Source of the DNA: DASUAO01 sp046484625
GTDB taxonomy: Bacteria > Actinomycetota > Acidimicrobiia > IMCC26256 > PALSA-555
Direction of reading: 5' to 3'
DNA length: 16,471 nucleotides
NCBI GenBank assembly: GCA_046484625.1
Contig: JAWOIO010000122.1
Span: 1 to 16,471 of the forward strand
Part shown: piece after piece, positions 6,719 through 12,009 of the stretch
Layout: every line of letters begins with the position of its first letter
How positions within the stretch are numbered: the first letter of the stretch is position 1
The notes under the pieces: model-generated
Told to the model about the DNA's origin: nothing
Database searches by the model: none
Seen by the model: the letters and a program-made list of their open reading frames with translations, nothing else
Translations under genes and position numbers: made by a program

Positions 6719-7270
6719 GTGCCGACCGATCCGTTCGTGGCCACCGAGCTCGACGACACGCCCCGTCACGACCAGAACCTCGCCGTCGGGGTGACCGTCC
6801 CCGCAGCCCGACGGTGGGTCGCCGACCGACCCGGCGACCTGCACGGGGGCCAGCCACGGGGCGACCTCCTGGGCGCGCCCGGCCCCAACGTGGGCTACGC
6901 GCTGCGGCTGGCACACCGTGCGGCCGATCGGATCGCGCTCGCGCCGCACGAGCACCTCGACGACGCGACGTCGGTGGTGGGGGAGGTGGCGATGAAGCGC
7001 GCGGCGTCGTTCGGGAGGGCTCCCGTGGGTGACGACGTCGAGTGCGCCATGCTCCTCCTCGGCTACCAGGGCGGCTGCGCCCCCGACTTCGCGGCCTGGC
7101 GCGCGGACCTGGTCGACGGCGCCCACCACGACTACCGCGTGCGTCGGACCATCTGCGACGCGGTCGACCTCGACGTGCTCCGCCAGGCTCCCGGTTCGCT
7201 GGTCGGGAGGATCGAGCCGCTACGGCGGGATGTCCGCGCGCGGGTGGAGGCACGCGTCCCCTCGACCTGA
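6719..7270 (+). CDS. Unrecognised 183-residue protein in the cimA operon
   Basis: I do not recognise this family. The GTG start lies 3 bp after the cimA stop and has a strong GAAGGAG at 6704-6710, so it is very likely a real, co-transcribed gene. The protein is soluble, with no signal peptide or membrane helix, and rich in Asp, Arg and His. Visible segments that look conserved in style are DQNLAVGVTVPAARRWV (18-34), GPNVGYALRLAHRAADR (about 55-71), DATSVVGEVAMKRAASFGR (about 82-100) and VECAMLLLGYQGG (about 107-119). There are only two cysteines. Co-location with leuB, ilvE and cimA suggests a link to branched-chain amino-acid metabolism, but no function can be assigned. Confidence 0.8.
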   Translation: MPTDPFVATELDDTPRHDQNLAVGVTVPAARRWVADRPGDLHGGQPRGDLLGAPGPNVGYALRLAHRAADRIALAPHEHLDDATSVVGEVAMKRAASFGRAPVGDDVECAMLLLGYQGGCAPDFAAWRADLVDGAHHDYRVRRTICDAVDLDVLRQAPGSLVGRIEPLRRDVRARVEARVPST

Positions 7271-7293
7271 CTCGCCGCCGGGCCCGCGGACAT

Positions 7294-7320
7294 GACCGGC
7301 CGGCCCGGCTGACCGGCCGG
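7294..7320. repeat. Pair of GACCGGCCGG direct repeats
   Basis: GACCGGCCGG occurs at 7294-7303 and 7311-7320. Each contains the palindrome CCGGCCGG. The pair lies between the end of the unrecognised gene and the promoter-like region before the shortened acyl-CoA dehydrogenase. It could act as a terminator for the upstream operon (the two copies can pair) or as an operator; the sequence does not decide. Confidence 0.45.
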
Positions 7321-7336
7321 GGTCCGCCGCTAGTCT
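7309..7336 (+). promoter_or_regulatory. Candidate promoter before the shortened acyl-CoA dehydrogenase gene
   Basis: CTGACC (7309-7314), a 16-base spacer and TAGTCT (7331-7336) resemble an actinobacterial promoter. The start codon at 7345 begins eight bases after the -10 box, so the mRNA would be nearly leaderless. It probably drives the short gene and, in the present arrangement, gltX behind it. Confidence 0.4.
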
Positions 7337-7344
7337 GCGGCGCG

Positions 7345-7671
7345 ATGAGTGAGTTCGTCCTCTCCGAGGAGCACGAAGCACTGCGACTCGCGCTGAGACG
7401 CTTCGCCGACGAGCAGGTCGCTCCGAACGCGGCGGAGGCCGACGAGCTCGGGGAGTATCCCCTGCGGTCGTTCGAGGCGTACCGTGACTCGGGGTTCATC
7501 CGGTTGCCGTACCCGGTCGAGCACGGTGGCGACGGGGCGGGCTACACCCGGGAGTTCCCGGTCGAGCGCATGATGCGCGATGCCAAGGTCACCCAGATCT
7601 ACGAGGGCACGAACCAGGTGCAGCGCATCGTGATCGCCCGCCGACTGCTCGACGAGTACACCCGAGCCTGA
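7345..7671 (+). CDS. Internally deleted acyl-CoA dehydrogenase (108 residues)
   Basis: Residues 1-64 match the N-terminal helical part of acyl-CoA dehydrogenases (FADEQVAPNAAEADELGEYP, GFIRLPYPVEHGG). Residues 67-108 match the extreme C-terminus (YTREFPVERMMRDAKVTQIY, then EGTNQVQRIVIARRLL), including the Glu of the YEGT motif that is the catalytic base in many members. The family is about 380 residues, so roughly 270 residues are missing, including the beta domain that holds FAD and the acyl chain. The reading frame is intact across the junction, at GGDGAGY. Both ends carry Gly-Gly-x-Gly sequence in normal members, so deletion between short repeats is plausible. The protein is unlikely to be an active dehydrogenase; this is probably a remnant, or an assembly artefact. 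The stop overlaps an alternative gltX start. Confidence 0.8.
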   Translation: MSEFVLSEEHEALRLALRRFADEQVAPNAAEADELGEYPLRSFEAYRDSGFIRLPYPVEHGGDGAGYTREFPVERMMRDAKVTQIYEGTNQVQRIVIARRLLDEYTRA

Positions 7672-7688
7672 TGGTCGAGAATGCACTC

Positions 7689-9113
7689 ATGAACGTGCGC
7701 GTGCGGTTCTCGCCGGCCCCGACCGGATCGCTGCACGTCGGATCGGCTCGCACGGCGCTGTTCAACTTCCTGTTCGCCCGGCACCACGGCGGCACGTTCG
7801 TCCTTCGGATCGAGGACACCGATCGTGCCCGATCGAAGGACGAATGGATCGTGGGGATCCAGGACACGCTCCGTTGGCTCGGGCTCGACTGGGACGAAGG
7901 CCCGATCCTCCAGAGCGAGCGCTTCGCGGAGTACCGGACCGCGGCCGCCGAGCTGCTCGATCGCGGCCTGGCATACGAGTGCTACTGCACTCCGGACGAG
8001 ATCAAGGAGCGCAACGACGCAGCCATGACCGCCGGCCGGTCGCCCGGCTACGACGGTCGGTGTCGCGACCTCGACGACGCGCAGCGCGCCGCGCGCGCCG
8101 CCGAGGGACGGTCTCGCTCCGTGCGGTTCCGCACGCCGGACGAGGGCACGAGCCGGTTCGTCGACGAGATTCGGGGTGAGGTCACCGTCGAATGGGCTTC
8201 GGTGCACGACTTCGTGATCCTCCGGGCCGACGACTCGCCGATCTTCTTCCTTGCCAACGCGGTCGACGATCTCGCGATGGGGATCACGCACGTGATCCGG
8301 GGCGAGGACCTCCTCGACTCCACGCACCGGGTGCTCGCCCTCCGCGAAGCGCTCGGCGGGGGACCGCCGCTCTCGTTTGCGCACCTCCCGCTCATCCTCG
8401 GGACCGACCGGTCGAAGCTCTCGAAGCGACACGGCGCCGTCGCGCTCGAGGAGTTCCGCGACGCCGGGTACCTCCCGGAGGCGGTCTGCAACTACCTCGC
8501 CCTCCTGGGGTGGTCACCCGATGACGGACGCGAGGTGATGGATCTCCACGAGGTGGTGGAGGCATTCACGTTGGCGGGGGTGACCCATGCGGCCGCTGCG
8601 TTCGACCACGCCAAGCTCGACTGGATGAACGGTGAGTGGATCCGCCGGATCACACTCGACGAGCTCGCCGAGCGGGCGCGCCCACTGGCCGCTGAGCGAT
8701 TCGGCGACCGCCTCGACGACGAGCTGTTCGTCGCCGGTCTCCGCATCGGCCAGGAGCGAGCGGTGACGATCGGGCAGCTCCTCGACCAGATGGAGTTCCT
8801 GTTCGTGGCCGACGACGAGTTCGAGATCGCAGCCGAGTCGTGGGACAAGCTCGTCGCGACGGAGCGGGTCGACGACGCGCTGGCCGCGGTCGAGGAGCAC
8901 GTCACCAACATGGAGTGGGACGGCGAGCCCGTGGATCTCCGGGAGACCCTCGCCGCGGCGGCGTTCGAGAAGCCGCGGAAGGCGATGCCGGCCATCTACG
9001 CGGCGATCGAGGGGCGCCACGCGGGGCTCCCGGTGTTCGACGCCATTGCGCTGCTCGGGCGGGAGAAGACGCTCGTGCGACTGCGAGCGGCGCGCGCTCG
9101 CCTCACCCGGTAG
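7689..9113 (+). CDS. gltX: Glutamyl-tRNA synthetase
   Basis: This class I synthetase charges tRNA-Glu and, in bacteria lacking GlnRS, also tRNA-Gln for GatCAB amidation. The HIGH-type motif is PAPTGSLHVGSART (10-22) and the KMSKS-type motif is KLSKR (243-247). The zinc knuckle residues C98, C100, Y121 and C125 sit at the same positions as in E. coli GluRS. Other landmarks are RIEDTDRARS and GITHVIRGEDLLDSTHR. Length is 474 residues from the ATG at 7689, which gives the usual MNVRVRFSPAPTG start. An in-frame ATG at 7671 would add six residues and overlap the upstream stop as TGATG; neither has a strong ribosome site, so the start is uncertain. tRNA-Gln and tRNA-Glu lie close downstream. Confidence 0.95.
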   Translation: MNVRVRFSPAPTGSLHVGSARTALFNFLFARHHGGTFVLRIEDTDRARSKDEWIVGIQDTLRWLGLDWDEGPILQSERFAEYRTAAAELLDRGLAYECYCTPDEIKERNDAAMTAGRSPGYDGRCRDLDDAQRAARAAEGRSRSVRFRTPDEGTSRFVDEIRGEVTVEWASVHDFVILRADDSPIFFLANAVDDLAMGITHVIRGEDLLDSTHRVLALREALGGGPPLSFAHLPLILGTDRSKLSKRHGAVALEEFRDAGYLPEAVCNYLALLGWSPDDGREVMDLHEVVEAFTLAGVTHAAAAFDHAKLDWMNGEWIRRITLDELAERARPLAAERFGDRLDDELFVAGLRIGQERAVTIGQLLDQMEFLFVADDEFEIAAESWDKLVATERVDDALAAVEEHVTNMEWDGEPVDLRETLAAAAFEKPRKAMPAIYAAIEGRHAGLPVFDAIALLGREKTLVRLRAARARLTR

Positions 9114-9132
9114 CGCGGGTCTGAGGTCGGCG

Positions 9133-9807
9133 GTGGCCTGGCTCACCTGGCGGCTGGCCCGCCGCGTGGTCGTAGGGCTCGTGCTGCTCTGCCTCGGGTA
9201 CTACCTCGTGACGCTGTTCCAGGTATGGCGCGCGGCGGAGAGCGACGACCGCTCACCGACGCAGGCGATCATCGTGCTCGGTGCGGCGCAGTTCGACGGC
9301 CGACCGAGCAAGGTCTTCCAGGCCCGGCTCGACCACGCGGCCGATCTGTGGCGCGCGGGCGTCGCGCCGCAGATCGTCGTGACCGGGGGCAGTCTCCCCG
9401 GTGACCGCTTCACCGAGGCGACCGCGGGGGCCGAGTACCTCCACGGGCTGGGGATCCCCGACGACGTGATCCGCCGAGAGACGACGAGCCGCAACTCGTT
9501 CGAGTCGCTGGCCGCATCGGCGCTCTTCCTCCAACAGGAAGGGGTGCGCCGGGTGACACTGGTCTCGGACCCGTTCCACTCGCTGCGGGTGCGATCGATC
9601 GCGCGGCAGCAGGGGTTCGACGCGGTGACGTCGCCGACGCGGACGAGTCCGATCACCGGACTCGAGGAGCTCGGTCGCTTCGCGGCGGAGGCGCTTCGGG
9701 TCGCGTTCGCCCGGATCTTCGGTTACAGCGCCCTCGCCCGGGCCTCGCGGGTGGGAAAGCTCGTGCCGGGACTGGCTATCCTGAGTGCACCTTCGGGGGT
9801 GGTGTAA
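9133..9807 (+). CDS. DUF218 (YdcF/SanA/ElyC-like) membrane-anchored protein
   Basis: The 224-residue protein has one N-terminal membrane helix (about 11-30), then a DUF218 domain. Visible motifs are AIIVLGAAQFDGRPSKVFQARLDHA (45-69, quoted in two overlapping parts in the family), IVVTGG (81-86), the SRNSFESL segment (119-126) and VSDPFHSLR (144-152). Family members such as SanA, YdcF and ElyC are linked to cell-envelope integrity and lipid-carrier handling, but the reaction is not established here. The GTG start has GAGG at 9123-9126 with six-base spacing. It lies 19 bp after gltX. The last five codons, including the TAA stop, lie inside the tRNA-Gln gene, which is unusual. Confidence 0.88.
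   Translation: MAWLTWRLARRVVVGLVLLCLGYYLVTLFQVWRAAESDDRSPTQAIIVLGAAQFDGRPSKVFQARLDHAADLWRAGVAPQIVVTGGSLPGDRFTEATAGAEYLHGLGIPDDVIRRETTSRNSFESLAASALFLQQEGVRRVTLVSDPFHSLRVRSIARQQGFDAVTSPTRTSPITGLEELGRFAAEALRVAFARIFGYSALARASRVGKLVPGLAILSAPSGVV
9777..9782 (+). promoter_or_regulatory. Possible -10 box for tRNA-Gln
   Basis: TATCCT ends ten bases before the tRNA 5' end, a normal distance for a tRNA promoter, and lies within the DUF218 coding sequence. No good -35 box is visible, so the tRNAs may instead be processed from a gltX transcript. Confidence 0.3.
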
Positions 9808-9867
9808 TCGGCAACACAACTGGTTCTGGTCCAGTCGTTGGGGGTTCGAGTCCTCCCCCCCGAGCCA
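9793..9867 (+). tRNA. tRNA-Gln (anticodon CTG)
   Basis: A full cloverleaf can be drawn. The acceptor is TCGGGGG (9793-9799) / CCCCCGA (9857-9863), with the U1-A72 pair typical of tRNA-Gln. The D stem is GTGT/ACAC. The anticodon stem is ACTGG/CCAGT with loop TTCTGGT and anticodon CTG at 9826-9828. The T stem is GGGGG/CCTCC with loop TTCGAGT. Discriminator G is at 9864 and CCA (9865-9867) is encoded. The first 15 bases overlap the end of the DUF218 gene. Confidence 0.96.
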
Positions 9868-9906
9868 GCCGGCACCCCGGATCGACACCACCGGGATGTC
9901 GTGCCC

Positions 9907-9979
9907 GGCCCCGTCGTCTAGTGGCCTAGGACGCCGCCCTCTCAAGGCGGAAACGGCGGTTCGAATCCGCTCGGGGCTG
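9907..9979 (+). tRNA. tRNA-Glu (anticodon CTC)
   Basis: The acceptor is GGCCCCG (9907-9913) / CGGGGCT (9972-9978), with a G1-U72 wobble. The D arm contains GTCTAGTGGCCTAGGAC, the anticodon stem is CCGCC/GGCGG with loop CTCTCAA and anticodon CTC (9941-9943), and the T arm is GGCGG/CCGCT with loop TTCGAAT. The discriminator is G9979. CCA is not encoded, unlike the neighbouring tRNA-Gln. It lies 39 bp downstream of tRNA-Gln and probably shares its transcript. Confidence 0.96.
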
Positions 9980-9987
9980 CAACGAAC

Positions 9988-10016
9988 GGTCCGCACTCGT
10001 CGCTCGGGTGCGGACC
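9988..10016 (+). terminator. Strong hairpin after the tRNA genes
   Basis: GGTCCGCAC (9988-9996) pairs perfectly with GTGCGGACC (10008-10016), and three further pairs (one T-G wobble) bring the stem to twelve with a TCGCT loop. No T run follows, as is common for terminators of GC-rich actinobacteria. It begins nine bases after tRNA-Glu, so it probably ends the tRNA transcript or guides its 3' processing. Confidence 0.6.
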
Positions 10017-10132
10017 GCGTCGCGTCCGGGCGCTCGCGTCGTGTCCGGGACGCGGTGCAGGTATCGCCACCGACCGCGTCGGCGACGATTCCACCGCGCG
10101 CGGCGCCGACCGCGGGCGATGTGCATCGTCGT

Positions 10133-10158
10133 CGACGCACTCGACGCACTCGACGCAC
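10133..10158. repeat. Short tandem repeat (CGACGCACT)n, three copies
   Basis: CGACGCACT occurs at 10133-10141 and 10142-10150, and an 8-base partial copy follows at 10151-10158. It lies in non-coding DNA upstream of HU. The function is unknown; it may be replication slippage or binding sites. Confidence 0.6.
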
Positions 10159-10214
10159 AACACCCACGCGCACACGCGCGTGATCAAGGTCGCGCGCGCG
10201 TGCGAGCAACCGAA

Positions 10215-10240
10215 CAATGTGTCGGAAATCCACCACATTG
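10215..10240. promoter_or_regulatory. Inverted repeat CAATGTG/CACATTG upstream of HU
   Basis: Seven-base arms (10215-10221 and 10234-10240) flank a 12-base centre in an AT-richer patch about 125 bp upstream of the HU -35 box. The shape fits a dimeric regulator site or a small hairpin. There is no direct evidence for either. Confidence 0.3.
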
Positions 10241-10365
10241 CCGCGCGGATCGTCTACCGTCTTGAGGAACGTGTATGCGCACGGCGACGCACGCGCGCCA
10301 CACGTCGACAGAGTGGACAGAACAGTTCATGCACAGCACGACCGCATGGAGTGCAAGGGAAATGC

Positions 10366-10394
10366 TTGACACTCGCACGTGGATGCGTTCGACT
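10366..10394 (+). promoter_or_regulatory. Promoter of the HU gene
   Basis: A perfect TTGACA (10366-10371) is followed by a 17-base spacer and TCGACT (10389-10394). The -10 box is weak but has the conserved first T, fourth A and last T. The expected start near 10401 leaves a 5' leader of about 23 bases containing GGAGG (10412-10416). A strong promoter fits an abundant DNA-binding protein. Confidence 0.6.
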
Positions 10395-10423
10395 TTCCTG
10401 CAGCAGACAATGGAGGCAACGGC

Positions 10424-10717
10424 GTGAACAAGGCAGAGCTCATCGACAAGATCGCCGAAGGGTCCGGTCTCGACAAGCGCCAAGCCGACTCGGCGCTGCA
10501 GGCCGTCCTCGACACGATCAAGGCCGCAGTCGCGGCCGACGACACGGTCGCGCTCCCCGGGTTCGGGAAGTTCTCGCGGAGCGAGCGCAAGGCTCGGGAA
10601 GGTCGCAACCCACGGACCGGCGAGCCCGTGCACATCCCGGCCTCGAAGGCCGTCAAGTTCTCGGTGGCAGCTGACTTCAAGAAGAAGGTGAACTCCTCGA
10701 ACGACGCGACCATCTGA
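10424..10717 (+). CDS. hup: HU-family DNA-binding protein
   Basis: HU is a small dimeric nucleoid protein that bends DNA. The 97 residues from GTG at 10424 give the standard start NKAELIDKIAEGSGLDKRQA. The beta-arm signature is complete: GFGKFSRSERKAREGRNP, then RTGEPVHIPASKAVKFS (46-80). The start is fixed by GGAGG at 10412-10416 with seven-base spacing; a longer frame from 10379 has no such support. Only seven residues (SSNDATI) follow the HU core, so the long lysine-rich tail seen on mycobacterial HupB and Streptomyces HupS is absent. A protein resembling just that tail is encoded 60 bp downstream in the same frame. IHF is less likely because the sequence is HU-like throughout. Confidence 0.96.
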   Translation: MNKAELIDKIAEGSGLDKRQADSALQAVLDTIKAAVAADDTVALPGFGKFSRSERKAREGRNPRTGEPVHIPASKAVKFSVAADFKKKVNSSNDATI

Positions 10718-10777
10718 GGCCGAGTCCTGTAGCGAGGCAACTCGGAGACCGAAACCCGTCAAAGAAAGGTGGTGACC

Positions 10778-11113
10778 GTGCCTCCGGCTAAGCGACGTAC
10801 CAAGCGCAAGAGCGCGGCGAAGAAGACAACGGCTCGGAAGCCGGCCAAGCGCCGGACCGCGAAGAAGTCGACGGCTCGGAAGCCGGCCAAGCGCCGGACC
10901 GCCAAGAAGTCGACGGCGAAGAAGGCTCCGGCGAAGCGTCGCAAGAAGGCTGCGGCGAAGAAGCCGGCGAAGCGTCGCAAGAAGGCTGCGGCGAAGAAGC
11001 CGGCGAAGCGTCGCAAGAAGGCTGCGGCGAAGAAGCCGGCGAAGCGTCGCAAGAAGGCTGCGGCGAAGAAGGCTCCGGCCAAGCGTCGCAAGAAGGCTGC
11101 CAAGCGCAAGTAG
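10778..11113 (+). CDS. Lysine/arginine/alanine/proline-rich histone H1-like tail protein
   Basis: This 111-residue protein is made almost only of Lys, Arg, Ala and Pro with some Thr and Ser, and has no acidic or aromatic residue. It contains two copies of a 14-residue unit (TARKPAKRRTAKKS) and four identical copies of PAKRRKKAAAKK plus a worn fifth. It resembles histone H1 tails and the PAKKA-type C-terminal tails of actinobacterial HupB/HupS, which bind DNA without a fixed fold. It should coat or compact DNA, perhaps with the HU upstream. AAAGGTGGTG at 10765-10774 is nearly a perfect ribosome site and favours GTG 10778; GTG 10769 and 10772 are alternatives. It is in the same frame as HU, separated by TGA (10715) and TAG (10730). 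Confidence 0.88.
   Translation: MPPAKRRTKRKSAAKKTTARKPAKRRTAKKSTARKPAKRRTAKKSTAKKAPAKRRKKAAAKKPAKRRKKAAAKKPAKRRKKAAAKKPAKRRKKAAAKKAPAKRRKKAAKRK
10829..10912 (+). repeat. 42-bp tandem repeat, two copies, in the tail gene
   Basis: The units 10829-10870 and 10871-10912 differ at a single base (GCG versus GCC for Ala). Each encodes TARKPAKRRTAKKS. Near identity at DNA level points to recent duplication or gene conversion. Confidence 0.85.
10928..11071 (+). repeat. 36-bp tandem repeat, four identical copies, in the tail gene
   Basis: Units start at 10928, 10964, 11000 and 11036, and are identical base for base. Each encodes PAKRRKKAAAKK, so gain or loss of a unit keeps the frame. A degenerate fifth unit follows from 11075. 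Copy number is likely to vary between strains. Confidence 0.9.
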
Positions 11114-11133
11114 GCAGTCGCCGAGAACGACTT

Positions 11134-11159
11134 CGAGGGGGCCCTGCGGGGCCCCCTCG
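11134..11159. terminator. Hairpin terminator after the tail gene
   Basis: A perfect 11-pair stem (11134-11144 with 11149-11159) closes a TGCG loop. It starts 20 bp after the tail gene stop. There is no T run. It could stop transcription from either side between the convergent tail and deacetylase genes. Confidence 0.7.
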
Positions 11160-11167
11160 TCGCGCCC

Positions 11168-11279
11168 GGATCAAGGCGCCCGGATCAAGGCGTCCGGATC
11201 AAGGCGTCCGGATCAAGGCGTCCGGATCAAGGCGTCCGGATCAAGGCGTCCGGATCAAGGCGTCCGGATCAGAGCGACT
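11168..11279. repeat. 14-bp tandem array, seven units plus a degenerate eighth
   Basis: GGATCAAGGCGTCC is repeated head to tail. Unit 1 (11168-11181) ends GCCC in place of GTCC; units 2 to 7 (11182-11265) are identical. An eighth, altered unit (GGATCAGAGCGACT, 11266-11279) contains the stop codon and last codons of the deacetylase gene on the minus strand. Fourteen is not a multiple of three, so the array is non-coding. It has no spacers, so it is not CRISPR. Confidence 0.92.
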
Positions 11280-12009
11280 GGATCAGCTTGAACGCCTCGC
11301 CGAGCTCGAAGCCGGCACCCGCAGCGGCGGCCACTGCCTCGGCCCGGATGCGCGCGGCGAACGCCTCGCAACGGGCGTCGACGTCGTCGGCCTGCTCGTC
11401 GATCCCCATCGTCGAACGCCATTGGCTCCGGTGTGCAAGGAGGGCGGCGACCTTTGCCTCCAGGTGCTCGGTGACGTCCTCGACGTGGTCCACGACCTCG
11501 GACTCGAAGAGCACGAGGGCCGAGGGTCGATGCGGGTCGCCCTGGGCCGGGAAGAAGTGGGGGTCCCGCGCGGCCACGATCGACTCGATGCTGACATCGC
11601 CGGCTCGTCGGTGGTCGGGGTGGAGCCGGTACCGCTTCCACGGGTCATGGCCGAGGACGACGTCGGGACGAACCGTGCGGATCACCGCGCAGACGCGCCG
11701 GCGTGTCTCGATGTCGTTCTCGAGCTCGCCGTCGACTGACCCGAGGTGGACCACGCCGACAGCACCCAGCGCGTCGGCAGCCGTCCGTTGCTCGATCTGA
11801 CGCGTAGCGACCAGCGCGGTCGTGTCGGCGTCCGCGTCCCACGTCCCCTTCGAGCCGTCGGTGAGCACGAGCAGGTGCACCTCGGCGCCCGCTGCGCTCC
11901 ACTTCGCCAGCGTCGCGCCGCACCCGAACTCGATGTCGTCGGGGTGGGCGCCGATCGCCAACACCCGATCAGGGACAGCGAGTCCGGTCGAACTGCCGAC
12001 CTTGGTCAT
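11269..12009 (-). CDS. PIG-L/LmbE-family deacetylase
   Basis: This 246-residue protein belongs to the zinc-dependent PIG-L family, which removes N-acetyl groups from sugars such as GlcNAc conjugates. The metal site is visible: AHPDD (21-25, giving His22 and Asp25) and LHPDH (129-133, giving His133). The Rossmann-like start VLAIGAHPDDIEFGCGATLA is typical. Length suits the short members (about 230-250) better than mycothiol MshB (about 290-300), so the substrate is unknown; mycothiol, other thiols or glycolipids are possible. The ATG overlaps the cofC stop as ATGA and has GGAGCGGAGC upstream, so the two are co-translated. The stop codon lies in the last unit of a 14-bp tandem array. No signal peptide is seen. 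Confidence 0.88.
   Translation of the reverse strand: MTKVGSSTGLAVPDRVLAIGAHPDDIEFGCGATLAKWSAAGAEVHLLVLTDGSKGTWDADADTTALVATRQIEQRTAADALGAVGVVHLGSVDGELENDIETRRRVCAVIRTVRPDVVLGHDPWKRYRLHPDHRRAGDVSIESIVAARDPHFFPAQGDPHRPSALVLFESEVVDHVEDVTEHLEAKVAALLAHRSQWRSTMGIDEQADDVDARCEAFAARIRAEAVAAAAGAGFELGEAFKLIQSL

Larger units (their letters stand above)
9980..10423. other. Non-coding region between tRNA-Glu and HU (444 bp)
   Basis: I see no convincing protein gene here. It holds a strong hairpin just behind tRNA-Glu (9988-10016), three near-copies of CGACGCACT (10133-10158), the ten-base palindrome CACGCGCGTG (10173-10182) next to a run of alternating CG, a seven-base inverted repeat CAATGTG/CACATTG (10215-10221 and 10234-10240), and the HU promoter near its end. 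The AT-richer stretch around 10205-10240 stands out from the surroundings. A small RNA cannot be excluded. Confidence 0.6.

Noticed and set aside
4946..7129. Very long minus-strand open frame (over 700 codons) opposite cimA
   Set aside because: Codon-position bias of high-GC genes leaves the antisense frame open. CimA on the plus strand has complete catalytic motifs.
10180..10674. Plus-strand frame of 164 codons overlapping the HU promoter and gene
   Set aside because: It is out of frame with HU, Arg-rich, and has no ribosome site; HU explains the coding signal.
10424..11113. HU plus tail as one gene broken by a frameshift
   Set aside because: Both parts are already in the same frame. Two separate stop codons and a near-perfect ribosome site before the tail argue for two genes, though fission in the past remains possible.
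11168..11279. CRISPR array
   Set aside because: The 14-bp units abut without spacers, and no cas genes are present.
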